Shown: positions 16,639 to 27,598 of the stretch, one piece after another
How the letters are laid out: each line of letters begins with the position of its first letter
Position numbering within the stretch: the first letter of the stretch is position 1
Source: Rahnella aquatilis CIP 78.65 = ATCC 33071
Lineage (GTDB): Bacteria; Pseudomonadota; Gammaproteobacteria; Enterobacterales; Enterobacteriaceae
Assembly (NCBI RefSeq): GCF_000241955.1
Contig: NC_016818.1
Location: 1,302,001 to 1,366,000, forward strand
Length of the DNA stretch: 64,000 nucleotides
Direction of reading: 5' to 3'
Position numbers and translations under genes: made by a program
The notes under the pieces: model-generated
What the model was told of the DNA's origin: nothing
The model's database searches: none
What the model saw: the letters and a program-made list of their open reading frames with translations, nothing else

Positions 16639-18839
16639 GCGATAATATGCAAAACCTGAATACGACAGACACGGATGCCGCTGAACCGGCTTCCGCTTTT
16701 TCACTGATATTTACCGCAGAACAGGTCGGGATTATCACCATTGATGTTCCCGGTGAAAAAGTGAATACCTTAAAGGCTGAATTTGCTCAGCAAATCTGCA
16801 CCATTTTGCAGAAAGCGCAGCAATATCCCGGCCTGAAAGGTCTGGTGCTGATTTCCGGTAAAACAGACTCGTTTATTGCCGGCGCAGATATCAGCATGAT
16901 TTCGGGTTGTCAGACGGCCGCCGAAGCCACTCAGTTAGCGCAAAAAGGCCAGACGGTGATGGCGCAAATCGCCTCATTTTCTGTGCCGGTGGTAGCCGCC
17001 ATTCATGGAGCCTGTTTGGGTGGCGGACTGGAACTGGCGCTGGCGTGCCATGCCCGCGTGTGTTCGCTGGATGAAAAAACGCAGCTTGGTCTGCCGGAAG
17101 TGCAACTGGGTTTATTGCCGGGCTCCGGCGGTACGCAACGCCTTCCGCGGCTGATCGGCGCGCCGAAAGCGCTGGAGTTGATGTTAACCGGTCGCAGTAT
17201 TCGCGCAAAACAGGCGCTGAGAATGGGGCTGGTAGATGATGCCGTGCCGTATTCTGTTTTGCTGCAAACCGCGCTGGAACGTGTGGCAAAAGGGCGTAAA
17301 TCGCGTCCGCCATTACCGTGGCAGGCGCGTCTGGCGGGGGGGCCTCTGGGCAAAAGTGTGCTGTTCCATTTTGTGCGCAAGCAAGCCCGGGCAAAAACGC
17401 ATGGCAATTATCCGGCCACCGAAAAAATCATTGATGTGGTGAGAACCGGTCTGGATCAGGGCAGCGGTAATGGTTATCAGGCCGAAGCCAACGCTTTTGG
17501 CGAGCTGGTGATGACGCCGGAATCAGCCGCATTGCGCAGCCTGTTTTTTGCCTCCACCGCGCTGAAAAAAGAAAAGGGCGGCGATGCCGAACCCTTGCCG
17601 GTACGCCGGGTAGGCATCCTCGGGGGAGGCCTGATGGGCGGCGGTATTGCGCATGTGACTGCCATCAAAGCCGGTCTGCCGGTGCGGATTAAAGACATTA
17701 ATCACGAAGGCATCCGCCATGCGCTGAAATACAGCTGGGATTTGCTGGAGAAAAAGGTGCGCAGCCGGAGGCTGACACGCACTGAACAGCAACGGCAGAT
17801 GATGCTGATTTCCGGCACCACGGATTACAGCGGTTTTGCGCAGACGGATATCGTGGTGGAAGCGGTGTTTGAGGATTTATCGCTCAAGCAGTCTATGGTA
17901 GCGGAAATAGAGCAAAACGCCGCACTGCACACAATTTTCGCGTCAAACACTTCTTCGTTGCCTATCCACAAGATTGCAGAGCAGGCCAGTCGCCCTGAAC
18001 AGGTGATCGGGCTGCATTACTTCAGCCCGGTCGATAAAATGCCGCTGGTGGAAGTGATCCCCCATGCGGGCACCAGTGCGCAGACTATTTCGACAACCGT
18101 CTCGCTGGCGAAGAAACAGGGGAAAACGGCGATTGTGGTCGGCGACCGTGCCGGATTCTACGTAAACCGCATTCTTGCCCCTTACATCAATGAAGCCGCG
18201 CGCTGCTTAATCAATGGCGAACCGGTCGATCACATTGACAAAGCGCTGGTAAATTTTGGTTTTCCGGTCGGCCCCATCCAGTTGCTCGATGAAGTGGGCA
18301 TTGATGTCGGCACGAAAATTGGCCCGATCCTGGTGGACGCTTTTGGTGAGCGTTTTGCCGCACCATCGGGTTTTGATGCCGTGCTGAAAGATGACCGCAA
18401 AGGACGTAAAAATGGTAAAGGTTTCTATTTTTACGGGCAGAAAGGGCGGGCGGCGGCGAAGAAGAAACAGGTCGATCCGGCGATTTACCGTCTGCTGAAT
18501 GTCACGCCAAAAGCGCAGCAGTCAGAAGATGAGATTGCACAACGCTGCGTGATGCTGATGCTCAACGAAGCCGTGCGCTGTCTTGACGAGAACGTCATCC
18601 GCAGTGCGCGCGATGGCGATCTGGGTGCCGTGTTCGGGATTGGTTTCCCGCCATTCCGGGGAGGTCCGTTCCGTTACATGGACCAGTTGGGCCTCGCCAG
18701 TGTGGTGAAAACGCTGGAGCGTCTGGCGCAGCAGTATGGTGAGCGCTTCACCCCATGCGCAGGGTTATTACGCCGGGCGCAGCAGGGTGAACTGTTCTGT
18801 TCAGATGGCGGGGCGCGCGAAAAGGTCAGTGAAGTGTGA
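16635..18839 (+). CDS. fadJ: FadJ, multifunctional fatty-acid oxidation enzyme
   Basis: This 734-residue alpha subunit has an N-terminal enoyl-CoA hydratase domain (about residues 20-210; oxyanion GADISMI and [17 protein letters not shown]) and a 3-hydroxyacyl-CoA dehydrogenase domain. The NAD site [13 protein letters not shown] is near residue 330, and the catalytic [16 protein letters not shown] follows. It is about 20 residues longer than E. coli FadJ, mostly at the N-terminus. It forms a translationally coupled operon with fadI. Confidence 0.97.
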   Translation: MSDNMQNLNTTDTDAAEPASAFSLIFTAEQVGIITIDVPGEKVNTLKAEFAQQICTILQKAQQYPGLKGLVLISGKTDSFIAGADISMISGCQTAAEATQLAQKGQTVMAQIASFSVPVVAAIHGACLGGGLELALACHARVCSLDEKTQLGLPEVQLGLLPGSGGTQRLPRLIGAPKALELMLTGRSIRAKQALRMGLVDDAVPYSVLLQTALERVAKGRKSRPPLPWQARLAGGPLGKSVLFHFVRKQARAKTHGNYPATEKIIDVVRTGLDQGSGNGYQAEANAFGELVMTPESAALRSLFFASTALKKEKGGDAEPLPVRRVGILGGGLMGGGIAHVTAIKAGLPVRIKDINHEGIRHALKYSWDLLEKKVRSRRLTRTEQQRQMMLISGTTDYSGFAQTDIVVEAVFEDLSLKQSMVAEIEQNAALHTIFASNTSSLPIHKIAEQASRPEQVIGLHYFSPVDKMPLVEVIPHAGTSAQTISTTVSLAKKQGKTAIVVGDRAGFYVNRILAPYINEAARCLINGEPVDHIDKALVNFGFPVGPIQLLDEVGIDVGTKIGPILVDAFGERFAAPSGFDAVLKDDRKGRKNGKGFYFYGQKGRAAAKKKQVDPAIYRLLNVTPKAQQSEDEIAQRCVMLMLNEAVRCLDENVIRSARDGDLGAVFGIGFPPFRGGPFRYMDQLGLASVVKTLERLAQQYGERFTPCAGLLRRAQQGELFCSDGGAREKVSEV

Positions 18840-19254
18840 TTGTGGTCACTGCTTATTGCTGAGTTTCGCGAGAATCTGGGACAGATCTTGCCTGCAGCCA
18901 GACAAAATGCCCGCGGGATCTTTTTTAGGGTGAGAATGACTTTGTACAGAAACAATCCCAAATGATTGATCTACAACCCGGGTGGTTAAATAATCGCCGG
19001 AATGGTTTACAAGCGGTAAGGGTTGGTGTAAAAAACAGCGTTTTCTTTACGTGAAGTTTCAGGCAAAATGCCCGACCGCTGATGCTTACCCTGCAAAGCA
19101 TGGGGGCACAGCGTGTTAAGTGGATGTACTGCCTGACAGCTATCTTGTAGTGAGAAACATCAATCAGACAGTGATTGAAATGCTGGGCAATGGGTAATAC
19201 AGCACGCAAGGCGTTTCTGTATAGCGCTATTTTTGTTAACAAAAGCGGTGCAAT
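18840..19254. other. Intergenic region fadJ-sixA without recognised gene
   Basis: These 415 bases hold no convincing coding sequence on either strand. The minus-strand frames here have no ribosome-binding site and unusual composition. No strong terminator follows fadJ. The region should include the sixA promoter; an sRNA cannot be excluded or supported by eye. Confidence 0.5.
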
Positions 19255-19743
19255 ATGCAAGTTGTAATTATGCGTCACGGTGATGCAGTTCTCGAAGCTG
19301 CAAGCGACTCGGTTCGCCCGTTAAGCGAATGCGGATGTGACGAATCAGTACATATGGCGGCCTGGCTGAATGGCCGTGGCGTCAAAATTGACCGCGTTCT
19401 GGTCAGTCCGTACCTGCGTGCGCAGCAGACGCTTGAAAAAGTGCGCCAGTGCCTGGCGCTGCCTGACAACGTTGAGATTGATGTTCTGAAAGAACTGACA
19501 CCGGGCGGAGATCCTGCTCTGGTCGCCAGTGAACTGCAGCATCTGGCGCTGACCGGCGTCAGCGCGGTACTGGTGGTGTCTCACCTGCCGCTGGTCGGTT
19601 ATCTGGTGGCCGAGTTGTGTCCTGGCGTTTGTCCGCCAATGTTTGCCACGTCTGCGATGGCAAGTGTTGAACTGAGCGGCGAAACCGGGCAAGGCACCTT
19701 TGACTGGCAGTTCAGCCCGTGCCAGGTGATGGCTAAGGTTTAG
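19255..19743 (+). CDS. sixA: SixA, phosphohistidine phosphatase
   Basis: This 162-residue single-domain phosphohistidine phosphatase has the RHG signature at the very N-terminus (VVIMRHGDAVLE, catalytic His near residue 8). The second histidine is in VVSHLPLVGYLV. SixA dephosphorylates the His domain of ArcB and, in E. coli, NPr of the nitrogen PTS. The length matches E. coli (161). Confidence 0.95.
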   Translation: MQVVIMRHGDAVLEAASDSVRPLSECGCDESVHMAAWLNGRGVKIDRVLVSPYLRAQQTLEKVRQCLALPDNVEIDVLKELTPGGDPALVASELQHLALTGVSAVLVVSHLPLVGYLVAELCPGVCPPMFATSAMASVELSGETGQGTFDWQFSPCQVMAKV

Positions 19744-19767
19744 TTTTCCGGGACGAAAAACTAAACA

Positions 19768-19803
19768 AAGAAAGGCACAGCTTCGGCTGTGCCTTTCTCG
19801 TTT
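19768..19803. terminator. Bidirectional terminator sixA/smrB
   Basis: AAAGAAAGGCACAGC-TTCG-GCTGTGCCTTTCTCGTTT is a long stem with a UUCG tetraloop between convergent sixA and smrB. Confidence 0.9.
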
Positions 19804-19821
19804 CTGAAGGTTGGGACGGAG

Positions 19822-20361
19822 TCAGCTGATTTTATCATCCAGTTCGACCAGCACCAGCAAGGCGGCGTTGCCGCCGAACTCCTTTGGTGCCTGATGGAAG
19901 GCTTCGACATCAGGATGCTGCGCCAGCCACAGCGGGGTTTGCTGCTTGAGAATATGTTTGCCGTGACCGTGCATCACGCAGGCGCAATGAACGTGTTCGC
20001 GTCGGCAGGCGGCGATCAGCGCACCCAGTTCCTGTTTGGCTTCTTTCTGCGTTAAACCATGTAAATCCAGAAACAGCTCGGGTGAATAATCCCCGCGGCG
20101 CAATTTTTTCAATTCAAAATGACTGACGTCTGGCCGGATGTGGCGAACCGGGCCTTCTTCCTGCAACATTGGCTGGAATTCATCAGAAAAATAATAACTC
20201 GCGTCCACCTGTTCCTGAATCAGCTTTTTAGGCGACAGTTCTGCCACCTTTTTCCGTAGCGGGCGATGAGTAATCGTATCGTTTTTCAGGCGCTTGATGC
20301 CTGGAACAGCCTCGCGGAATAACGCCGCTTCTTCGGGGCTGAGCAGGTGTTTTTTCTTCAT
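19822..20361 (-). CDS. smrB: SmrB, Smr-domain ribosome-rescue endonuclease
   Basis: The protein is about 179 residues, with a helical N-terminal extension and a C-terminal Smr domain carrying LDLHGLTQ and [12 protein letters not shown]. In E. coli SmrB cleaves mRNA at collided ribosomes. Two starts are possible: ATG 20361 (MKKKHLL, as in relatives), chosen here, or TTG 20385 (eight residues longer). Neither has a strong ribosome-binding site. It is divergent from prmB. Confidence 0.92.
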   Translation of the reverse strand: MKKKHLLSPEEAALFREAVPGIKRLKNDTITHRPLRKKVAELSPKKLIQEQVDASYYFSDEFQPMLQEEGPVRHIRPDVSHFELKKLRRGDYSPELFLDLHGLTQKEAKQELGALIAACRREHVHCACVMHGHGKHILKQQTPLWLAQHPDVEAFHQAPKEFGGNAALLVLVELDDKIS

Positions 20362-20564
20362 TTTTTTATCGTCATTTTCGCTCAATACAGACAGTGTACC
20401 TTCCGTCCCCCTGCGGTTTAAAGAAAACTCAGGGTTAAATTCTTCGAGACATCGCGCAAGTACGTTGACTAGCTGCTGATTTGTGGCGGGCTTCGTGGCA
20501 AACTATGCGGCAAATAATGGGTTAAACGTTTGTTAAAAACCCGTGCACTGCCTGGAGAATAAAA

Positions 20565-21497
20565 TTGGACAAAATTTTCGTCGACGAAGCTGTCAGTGAA
20601 CTGCATACCATTCAGGATATGCTGCGCTGGACCGTCAGCCGCCTGAACGCGGCCAATGTCTATTACGGTCACGGTACCGATAATCCGTGGGACGAAGCAG
20701 TGCAACTGGTCTTGCCAAGCGTGTTTTTGCCGCTGGACATCCCTGAAGATATGCACACCGCCCGCCTGACATCCAGCGAGCGCCACCGCATTGTTGAACG
20801 TGTGATCCGCCGCGTCAATGAGCGTATTCCGGTGGCCTATCTGACCAACAAAGCCTGGTTTTGCGACATGGAATTCTATGTCGATGAACGTGTACTGGTG
20901 CCACGTTCGCCAATTGGCGAGCTGATCAGCAACCGTTTCTCCGGCATTCTGAGCGAACAGCCACAACACATTCTTGATATGTGTACCGGCAGCGGCTGCA
21001 TTGCCATTGCCTGCGCTTACGCGTTCCCTGAAACTGAAGTTGATGCCGTCGACATTTCTGCCGACGCGCTGGCCGTGGCAGAGCGCAATATCGACACGCA
21101 CGGTATCGAGAACTGGGTCACGCCAATCCGCTCTGACCTGTTCCGCGAATTGCCTCCGCTGCAATATGACCTGATTGTCACTAATCCGCCGTATGTGGAC
21201 GAAGAAGACATGTCAGATCTGCCGCAGGAATACCGCCACGAGCCGGTTCTGGGGCTGGCTTCCGGCAGCGACGGTCTGAAACTGACCCGCCGGATTCTGG
21301 CCTGTGCGCCGGATTACCTGACCGATAACGGCGTGCTGATCTGCGAAGTGGGCAACAGCATGGTGCACCTGATGGATCAGTATCCTGAGATCCCGTTCAC
21401 CTGGCTGGAGTTTGAAAACGGTGGCGACGGTGTGTTTATGCTGACCAAACAGCAACTCCTCGATTGCGCGGAAGAATTCAGCGCATACAAAGACTGA
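20565..21497 (+). CDS. prmB: PrmB, ribosomal protein uL3 glutamine methyltransferase
   Basis: This 310-residue SAM-dependent methyltransferase modifies a Gln of ribosomal protein L3. It has the SAM-binding [14 protein letters not shown] and the catalytic VTNPPYVD motif (about residues 203-210). The start is TTG at 20565 with CTGGAGAAT in front, the same unusual start as in E. coli. It is followed by a hairpin and aroC in the same direction. Confidence 0.96.
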   Translation: MDKIFVDEAVSELHTIQDMLRWTVSRLNAANVYYGHGTDNPWDEAVQLVLPSVFLPLDIPEDMHTARLTSSERHRIVERVIRRVNERIPVAYLTNKAWFCDMEFYVDERVLVPRSPIGELISNRFSGILSEQPQHILDMCTGSGCIAIACAYAFPETEVDAVDISADALAVAERNIDTHGIENWVTPIRSDLFRELPPLQYDLIVTNPPYVDEEDMSDLPQEYRHEPVLGLASGSDGLKLTRRILACAPDYLTDNGVLICEVGNSMVHLMDQYPEIPFTWLEFENGGDGVFMLTKQQLLDCAEEFSAYKD

Positions 21498-21513
21498 GAA
21501 ATCACTTTGACAA

Positions 21514-21539
21514 TAATGACCGGCATGGCGCCGGTCATT
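21514..21539. other. Intergenic hairpin prmB-aroC
   Basis: AATGACCGGC-ATG-GCGCCGGTCATT forms a strong stem without a following T tract, so it is more likely an RNA-stability or weak attenuation element than a terminator. Confidence 0.5.
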
Positions 21540-21574
21540 CAGCAATCAATCAACATAATGGTTAAGGAGCCGTG

Positions 21575-22660
21575 ATGGCAGGGAACAGTATTGGGCAGTT
21601 TTTCCGCGTCACCACTTTTGGCGAATCCCACGGTGTGGCACTGGGCTGTATTATTGACGGCGTGCCGCCGGGCATTTCGCTGACCGAGGCTGACCTGCAA
21701 CACGATCTCGACCGTCGTCGTCCGGGCACTTCACGTTACACCACGCAGCGTCGTGAAGCCGACGAAGTGAAAATTCTTTCAGGCGTGTTTGAAGGCGTGA
21801 CCACCGGCACCAGCATCGGTCTGATTATCCAGAATACCGATCAGCGTTCGCAGGATTACAGCGCAATCAAAGATGTGTTCCGTCCGGGACATGCCGATTA
21901 CACCTACGAGCAAAAATACGGCGTGCGCGATTACCGTGGCGGTGGTCGTTCTTCCGCCCGTGAAACTGCGATGCGTGTGGCCGCAGGCGCGGTGGCCAAG
22001 AAATACCTGCTGGAAAAATTCGGCGTTAAAGTGCGCGGTTATATGTCGCAAATGGGCGATATCACCTGCGAGCTGAAAGACTGGGATCTGGTGGAAACCA
22101 ATCCGTTCTTCTGCCCGGATGCAGGCAAGCTGGAAGCGCTGGATGAACTGATGCGTGCGCTGAAAAAAGAAGGCGATTCGATCGGGGCCAAAATCACCGT
22201 CGTGGCGGATCACGTGCCTGTCGGCCTTGGCGAACCCGTGTTTGACCGTCTGGATGCGGATCTGGCACATGCGCTGATGAGCATTAATGCGGTGAAAGGC
22301 GTGGAAATCGGCGATGGTTTTGCGGTTGTCGCTAAACGCGGCAGTGAAAACCGTGACGAAATTACGCCGGACGGTTTCCAAAGCAACCACGCGGGCGGCA
22401 TTCTTGGCGGGATCAGCAGCGGTCAGCCGGTTATCGCCCATCTGGCGCTGAAACCGACTTCCAGCATTACCGTTCCCGGCCGCACTATCAACCGTGAAGG
22501 TGAGCAGGTCGAGATGATCACCAAAGGTCGTCATGATCCTTGTGTGGGGATCCGTGCGGTGCCGATTGCCGAAGCGATGATGGCGATCGTGCTGATGGAT
22601 CATTTACTGCGTCAGCGTGCTCAGAACGGCGACGTCCATTCCACTGTGCCACGCTGGTAA
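21575..22660 (+). CDS. aroC: AroC, chorismate synthase
   Basis: This 361-residue enzyme converts EPSP to chorismate, the last common step of aromatic biosynthesis, using reduced FMN. It begins [20 protein letters not shown], the chorismate synthase signature 1 region, with RPGHADYTY and [17 protein letters not shown] following. GTG ATG adjoin; the ATG at 21575 is chosen for its spacing from AAGGAG. mepA follows after 8 bases, so the two are co-transcribed. Confidence 0.97.
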   Translation: MAGNSIGQFFRVTTFGESHGVALGCIIDGVPPGISLTEADLQHDLDRRRPGTSRYTTQRREADEVKILSGVFEGVTTGTSIGLIIQNTDQRSQDYSAIKDVFRPGHADYTYEQKYGVRDYRGGGRSSARETAMRVAAGAVAKKYLLEKFGVKVRGYMSQMGDITCELKDWDLVETNPFFCPDAGKLEALDELMRALKKEGDSIGAKITVVADHVPVGLGEPVFDRLDADLAHALMSINAVKGVEIGDGFAVVAKRGSENRDEITPDGFQSNHAGGILGGISSGQPVIAHLALKPTSSITVPGRTINREGEQVEMITKGRHDPCVGIRAVPIAEAMMAIVLMDHLLRQRAQNGDVHSTVPRW

Positions 22661-22668
22661 TTTGTCCG

Positions 22669-23520
22669 ATGAAACCTTTACGCACGCTCCCCGCATTTCG
22701 TGCTGTTTGTGCCAGTCTTCTGGCGCTGGCACTTTGCGCACCTGCCATGGCGGCAACGCCGTGGCAGAAAATTACCCAGCCCATTTCCGGCACGCCGGAA
22801 GCGATTGGCAGTTATGCTAACGGTTGCCAGGTTGGCGCACAGCCACTGCCGCTGAATTCGCCTGCCTACCAGGTGATGCGTACCGATCAGCGCCGCTATT
22901 TCGGTCAGCCTGATTTACTGGCGTTTATCACCCGTCTGGGCACACAGGCTCAGCAAAAAGGGCTGGGCACCATGCTGGTCGGGGATATGGCGATGCCGGC
23001 CGGCGGGCGCTTCAGCAGCGGTCACGCCAGCCATCAGTCCGGGCTGGATGTAGATATCTGGCTGCAACTGCCGCGTCAGCGCTGGAGCGAACAGATGTTG
23101 CTCAGGCCGCAGCCTATCGATCTGGTCAGCGCCAACGGCAAATCCATTGTGCCAGCTCAGTGGCAGCCACGCATCGAAACGCTGATCAAAATGGCTGCGC
23201 AGGATAAAGACGTGGTTCGGATCTTCGTCAATCCGGCCATCAAACAGCAACTCTGCCTCGATGCCGGAACGGATCGCGAATGGCTGCATAAGGTGCGTCC
23301 GTGGTTTGGTCATCGTGCACACATGCACGTTCGTCTGCGTTGTCCGGTAGGTAACCTCGAATGCGAGAATCAGGCACCGCCGCCGCCGGGTGATGGCTGT
23401 GGCGCTGAGCTGCAAAGCTGGTTCCTGCCACCCAAGCCGGGCAGCGGGATCCCTGTGAAAAAAGAGCCGCCTCCGTTGCCGCCTTCGTGTCAGGCGCTGC
23501 TGGATAAACACGTTCTTTAA
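22669..23520 (+). CDS. mepA: MepA, periplasmic murein DD-endopeptidase
   Basis: This 283-residue penicillin-insensitive M74 metallopeptidase cleaves D-Ala-mDAP crosslinks. The signal peptide is about 28 residues ending APAMA. Zinc ligands are visible in [16 protein letters not shown] and [12 protein letters not shown]. The C-terminus is proline-rich. The start at ATG 22669 lies 8 bases after aroC and lets the signal peptide begin correctly, although the frame is open further upstream inside aroC. Confidence 0.94.
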   Translation: MKPLRTLPAFRAVCASLLALALCAPAMAATPWQKITQPISGTPEAIGSYANGCQVGAQPLPLNSPAYQVMRTDQRRYFGQPDLLAFITRLGTQAQQKGLGTMLVGDMAMPAGGRFSSGHASHQSGLDVDIWLQLPRQRWSEQMLLRPQPIDLVSANGKSIVPAQWQPRIETLIKMAAQDKDVVRIFVNPAIKQQLCLDAGTDREWLHKVRPWFGHRAHMHVRLRCPVGNLECENQAPPPPGDGCGAELQSWFLPPKPGSGIPVKKEPPPLPPSCQALLDKHVL

Positions 23521-23565
23521 TACGTTTTACTCACCCTTCGCCACGCATAGCGAGCTGACAGAAAA

Positions 23566-24366
23566 ATGGACTGGTTGATTGTTGCCCCGTGGGTTTTGGT
23601 TGTTTTATTTTTCGTTGCACTGTTTGCCGGTTTCATTGATTCCATTGCAGGTGGCGGCGGGCTGATCAGCCTGCCAGCGCTGCTGGCGGCAGGTGTGTCA
23701 CCGGCGCAGGCAATTGCCACCAATAAGCTGTCATCGATCGGCGGATCTTTCTCCGCCAGTCTTTACTTTGTGCGGCGTGGCGTGGTGAACCTTAACGATC
23801 AGAAGCTGAACATTGCCTGTACCTTTACCGGTTCGGTGATCGGCGCGATCCTTATCCAGCATCTGCGCGCCGACATGTTACGTCAGGTTTTACCGGTGCT
23901 GATTATCTGCATCGGTTTGTATTTTTTGCTGACACCGCGTCTGGGGGAAAGCGACCGGGCAAGGCGCTTAAATGCACTGCCGTATGCGCTGGTCGGCGGC
24001 GGTTGTGTGGGATTCTACGACGGCTTTTTCGGCCCCGGAGCCGGTTCTTTCTACGCACTGGCTTTTGTGACGTTATGTGGGTTTAATCTGGCAAAAGCCA
24101 CGGCACACGCAAAAGTCCTGAATTTCACCTCCAACTTTGGTGGCCTGCTGTTTTTCATACTTGGCGGCAAAGTGGTGTGGGTGCTGGGGTTTGTGATGAT
24201 GGCGGGACAGTTTATCGGCGCACGTCTGGGCGCACGGATGGTGCTGAGTAAAGGGCAGAAGATAATCCGCCCGATGGTAGTCATCGTTTCCGTGGTGATG
24301 AGCTGCAAACTGATTTATGACAACCATGGCGCTGAAATCCATCAATGGTTAAGTCTGCATTTATAA
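23566..24366 (+). CDS. yfcA: YfcA, TSUP-family membrane transporter
   Basis: This 266-residue protein with about eight membrane segments has the two repeated glycine-rich TSUP motifs: FAGFIDSIAGGGGLISLPALL near residue 20 and GFYDGFFGPGAGSFYALAFV near residue 145. TSUP proteins export sulfur-containing anions; the substrate of YfcA is not established. It follows mepA by 45 bases and is probably part of the prmB-aroC-mepA-yfcA transcript. Confidence 0.92.
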   Translation: MDWLIVAPWVLVVLFFVALFAGFIDSIAGGGGLISLPALLAAGVSPAQAIATNKLSSIGGSFSASLYFVRRGVVNLNDQKLNIACTFTGSVIGAILIQHLRADMLRQVLPVLIICIGLYFLLTPRLGESDRARRLNALPYALVGGGCVGFYDGFFGPGAGSFYALAFVTLCGFNLAKATAHAKVLNFTSNFGGLLFFILGGKVVWVLGFVMMAGQFIGARLGARMVLSKGQKIIRPMVVIVSVVMSCKLIYDNHGAEIHQWLSLHL

Positions 24367-24464
24367 TGTCAGGAGCAGCAAAATGCTTGCCTGAAGTCAT
24401 GAAATCGGGTGTTTAAACAAGGGTATATTGTCGCCCTTTCCCACTTACTGAGTTTTACCGTTTT

Positions 24465-25022
24465 ATGTCAGATTCGACTGCAACACATAACTATCATCAA
24501 CTGATCGACATTTTTGATTCCTGTTTCTTTGAGGAATTCAACGTTCGCTTAGTGAAAGGCGACGACGAACCGATCTATCTGCCTGCTGATGAACAAGAAC
24601 CGTTTAACCGCATTGTGTTCGCACACGGTTATTACGCCAGCGGCATGCATGAAATTTCACACTGGTGCGTGGCCGGTGCCGAACGCCGTAAACTGGTGGA
24701 TTTCGGCTACTGGTATTGCCCGGATGGCCGTGATGCGCAAACGCAAAGTGAATTCGAGAAAGTGGAAGTCAAACCACAATCTTACGAATGGCTGTTCTGT
24801 GCGGCGGCAGGTTTTCGTTTCAACGTTAGCTGTGACAATCTCAGCGGCGATTGTGAACCGGACCGCGTGGGTTTCCAGAACAAAGTCCGTGAAGAAGTGC
24901 TGCGTATGCTGGAGCAGGGCATTCCTGAAAGACCGGCGCGCTTTATTAAAGCGTTACAATCGTTTTACAATACGCCCCCTTTGACGCCTGCAGATTTCCC
25001 TGCCTTGCAGCCGATAGAATAA
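24465..25022 (+). CDS. epmC: EpmC, EF-P lysine hydroxylase
   Basis: This 185-residue enzyme (formerly YfcM) hydroxylates the beta-lysylated lysine of elongation factor P. The conserved metal-site region HGYYASGMHEISHWCVAG (about residues 50-67) is present. The epmA/epmB partners are not in this window, as in other enterobacteria. It lies in the same cluster as yfcL, 24 bases upstream of it. Confidence 0.93.
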   Translation: MSDSTATHNYHQLIDIFDSCFFEEFNVRLVKGDDEPIYLPADEQEPFNRIVFAHGYYASGMHEISHWCVAGAERRKLVDFGYWYCPDGRDAQTQSEFEKVEVKPQSYEWLFCAAAGFRFNVSCDNLSGDCEPDRVGFQNKVREEVLRMLEQGIPERPARFIKALQSFYNTPPLTPADFPALQPIE

Positions 25023-25046
25023 GACCTGAACACGAGAGGAAGAGTA

Positions 25047-25325
25047 ATGATCGCAGAATTTGAAACGCGGATTTTAACATTGATCGACGATATGGTGGAA
25101 AGCGCCAGCGACGACGAACTGTTTGCCAGTGGCTATCTGCGGGGGCATCTGACGGTCGCGGTGGCGGAAGCGGAAGAAAACGGCGAACACACCGCCGAAG
25201 CGCTGAAAATCCGTGTTCAGGACGGTCTGGACAAAGCCATCAAAGCCGGTGAACTGTCACCGCGCGATCAGCTTCTGGTACAAGGTATGTGGGAAAACCT
25301 GTATCAGGCATCTCTCCCTCAGTAA
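25047..25325 (+). CDS. yfcL: YfcL family protein
   Basis: This 92-residue acidic helical protein has exactly the E. coli YfcL length and character. It starts [20 protein letters not shown] and ends with [20 protein letters not shown]. Function is unknown. The start follows GAGAGGAAGAGTA. It shares a terminator with convergent mnmC. Confidence 0.9.
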   Translation: MIAEFETRILTLIDDMVESASDDELFASGYLRGHLTVAVAEAEENGEHTAEALKIRVQDGLDKAIKAGELSPRDQLLVQGMWENLYQASLPQ

Positions 25326-25337
25326 TCTCTTTTCAGT

Positions 25338-25379
25338 AAAAAAAAGCGCAGCACGGATTAACCGGCTGCGCTTTTTTTA
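25338..25379. terminator. Bidirectional terminator yfcL/mnmC
   Basis: AAAAAAAAGCGCAGC-ACGGATTAACC-GGCTGCGCTTTTTTT sits between the convergent genes, with A/T tracts on both sides. Confidence 0.9.
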
Positions 25380-25398
25380 TTGCCTGAGAAGGGGCGGA

Positions 25399-27429
25399 TT
25401 AATGTGATTCGACCGGGCGGCCTTTCAGCAGTTTTCTGACCCACATCCGGTTCGGGTTGAGTGCCGCCAGCGTGTCGCTGTCGAGCGGCAATGGTTCACC
25501 GGCAATTTGCGCGGCCAGAATTTCCGCCCCCAGCGGTGCGGAACTCAGACCGCGTGAGCCGAGCGCGCCAAACAGGAACAGGTTTTCATACACCGGCGCG
25601 TCTGCAATCGGGCGATGGCGCTGAATATCCAGATCCAACTTTTTATAACTTTCGAGTAACGCGTCGTAATCTGACACGGAACCGATCATCGGCAGATGAT
25701 CCCTCGTCGCACAACGCACGCCGTTTCTCGCTTCGCCTTCACTGACATCCACCTCATGCGGCCATTGCTGATCCGGCAAACAGTTGAGTAAACGCTGGCG
25801 GTTTTCCTGCTGATCGTCCTCACGGTAATCCGTGCATTTATCCGCACGGTGATAGCTTGCGCCGATGCAATGATGCTGATTCTGCGGGCTGACCGGCGTC
25901 ATATAACCGTCATAACACAGCACCTGTTTAAGCTTGCTCAGCGTCGATGTGGTCGGAATATGCGAAACCTGACCGCTGACGGCGTAAACCGGCAGTTTTT
26001 CCGTCTGGCTGAAATCAGTAATGTCCGCGCCATTCGCCAGTACCACCGCCTGATGACGGGCAACATGGCCGTCTGCAAAGGTCAGCGCCCACTGAGAATC
26101 TGCATCAAAATCTAATGCGGTCACTCGCTGGCGATAATGCACGGTTAAGCCTTGTGTTTGGGCAAGTGAAATCATCGATGCCGTCAGTTCAGCCGGGCAC
26201 AGCCATGCGCCGAGCGGATACGTCACGCCGCCGCTGCCGCACGGTAATCCGCATAATGCTTCCACGTCTTCTTCATTCACTCCTTTCGCCAGTGCTTCCG
26301 GCCAGCCACCGTGAATGATGCCGTCAATTTTGCCCTGACTTTTTTCGTCATAACCGAGCTGTGTGACGCCACTCCAGCCGTGGTCGAAAGGCACCTCCAG
26401 CTTTTCAAGCTGCGCATACTGGCGGCGGGCGAAGGTGAAGGCGTGCGCAAAGAAATTTTCCAGCGTGTCGCCGCGGCCATTGAGCAGCGGATATACCGCG
26501 CCCTGACGGTTACCGGAAGCGCCGAGTGCCGGTTTTTCATCGGCGCAATACAGCGTGACCGCAAATCCACGGCGAAGTAACGCCAGCGACAACACGGCGC
26601 TGGCGACGCCGCCACCTAGCACCGCAAAATTTGTGGCATTTTTTGCCGCCGGACGCACATACCACGGCGCGGGATGAGGTACGTCAATTCCTGCGGGCAG
26701 CACACCGGCTAACATATGTCGCTTTTCGCCGAACCCCGGCACCTTGCTGATGTCAAAACCCGCGTCCTGCAATCCGCGGCGGACAAATCCGGCCACCGTG
26801 AAGGTGGCGAATGTGCCTTGCGGGCGGGTCATTTTCGCCATAGCGAGAAATAAGTCCGGCGTCCACATGTCCGGGTTTTTGGAAGGGGCAAATCCGTCGA
26901 GAAACCAGGCGTCGACCTGCTGATTCATACTGGTGTCACATGCCGGAAGCAGGGTAGTGACATCGCCGAACCACAGGTCAAGCGTGATGCGCCCGTTTGC
27001 GAGCAGCAGGCGGTGACAGCCGGAAAAGGCCATGGGCCATTGCTCGCAAAGTTGTGCTGAATACGCGGCGAGCTCGGGCCATTGTGTGTGTGCTGTTGTC
27101 AGATCACCGGCAGACAACGGGAATTTCTCGTAGCTGATGAAATGCAGACGTTGCAGCGTGGCGTCGGGATGTTCCTCGCAGAACGCATCAAAGGCTTGCC
27201 ACAGCGACAGAAAGTTCAGGCCGGTGCCAAAACCGGTTTCGGCGATGATGCACAGCGGGCGAGGATGATCGGCAAAACGCGCCGGAAAATGATTGCCATT
27301 GAGAAAAACATGACGCGTTTCCAGCAGGCCGTTCTGATTGGAAAAATAGACGTCATCAAAATGTCGGGAAACAGGTGTACCCTGTTCGTTCCAGCTTAAT
27401 TCAGCGGGCGTAATCGGGTTATGGCTCAC
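25399..27429 (-). CDS. mnmC: MnmC, bifunctional tRNA wobble-uridine modification enzyme
   Basis: This 676-residue bifunctional protein has an N-terminal SAM methyltransferase domain ([14 protein letters not shown] near residue 65; [15 protein letters not shown]) and a C-terminal FAD oxidoreductase ([19 protein letters not shown]). It converts cmnm5(s2)U34 via nm5U to mnm5(s2)U in tRNA. The frame opens at 27498, but the GTG at 27429, with GAGAGAGTTTCAT before it, matches the family start. It is divergent from fabB. Confidence 0.94.
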   Translation of the reverse strand: MSHNPITPAELSWNEQGTPVSRHFDDVYFSNQNGLLETRHVFLNGNHFPARFADHPRPLCIIAETGFGTGLNFLSLWQAFDAFCEEHPDATLQRLHFISYEKFPLSAGDLTTAHTQWPELAAYSAQLCEQWPMAFSGCHRLLLANGRITLDLWFGDVTTLLPACDTSMNQQVDAWFLDGFAPSKNPDMWTPDLFLAMAKMTRPQGTFATFTVAGFVRRGLQDAGFDISKVPGFGEKRHMLAGVLPAGIDVPHPAPWYVRPAAKNATNFAVLGGGVASAVLSLALLRRGFAVTLYCADEKPALGASGNRQGAVYPLLNGRGDTLENFFAHAFTFARRQYAQLEKLEVPFDHGWSGVTQLGYDEKSQGKIDGIIHGGWPEALAKGVNEEDVEALCGLPCGSGGVTYPLGAWLCPAELTASMISLAQTQGLTVHYRQRVTALDFDADSQWALTFADGHVARHQAVVLANGADITDFSQTEKLPVYAVSGQVSHIPTTSTLSKLKQVLCYDGYMTPVSPQNQHHCIGASYHRADKCTDYREDDQQENRQRLLNCLPDQQWPHEVDVSEGEARNGVRCATRDHLPMIGSVSDYDALLESYKKLDLDIQRHRPIADAPVYENLFLFGALGSRGLSSAPLGAEILAAQIAGEPLPLDSDTLAALNPNRMWVRKLLKGRPVESH

Positions 27430-27532
27430 ATGAAACTCTCTCAGTTCAAGGCGATGCCGGAGTTTAACGCTGCGTTTGCACCCGCGCAAATTTACCACGA
27501 TTTACACAAGGAATTGCTGATCGGACTTGTTC

Positions 27533-27550
27533 GGCGTACAACTGTACGCT
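27533..27550. promoter_or_regulatory. FabR-like operator of fabB
   Basis: GGCGTACAACTGTACGCT is a near-perfect palindrome about 50 bases before the fabB start, matching the FabR site of E. coli fabB (GCGTACA..TGTACGC). FabR represses fabB in response to the saturated/unsaturated acyl balance. Confidence 0.75.
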
Positions 27551-27598
27551 AGAGTGCCTGACGAAATCCCAAATGGTGAATAGTACAAGAGGTATTAA

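Noticed and set aside
18840..19254. Possible small genes between fadJ and sixA
   Set aside because: Frames on both strands lack ribosome-binding sites and have arbitrary composition; no family is recognised.
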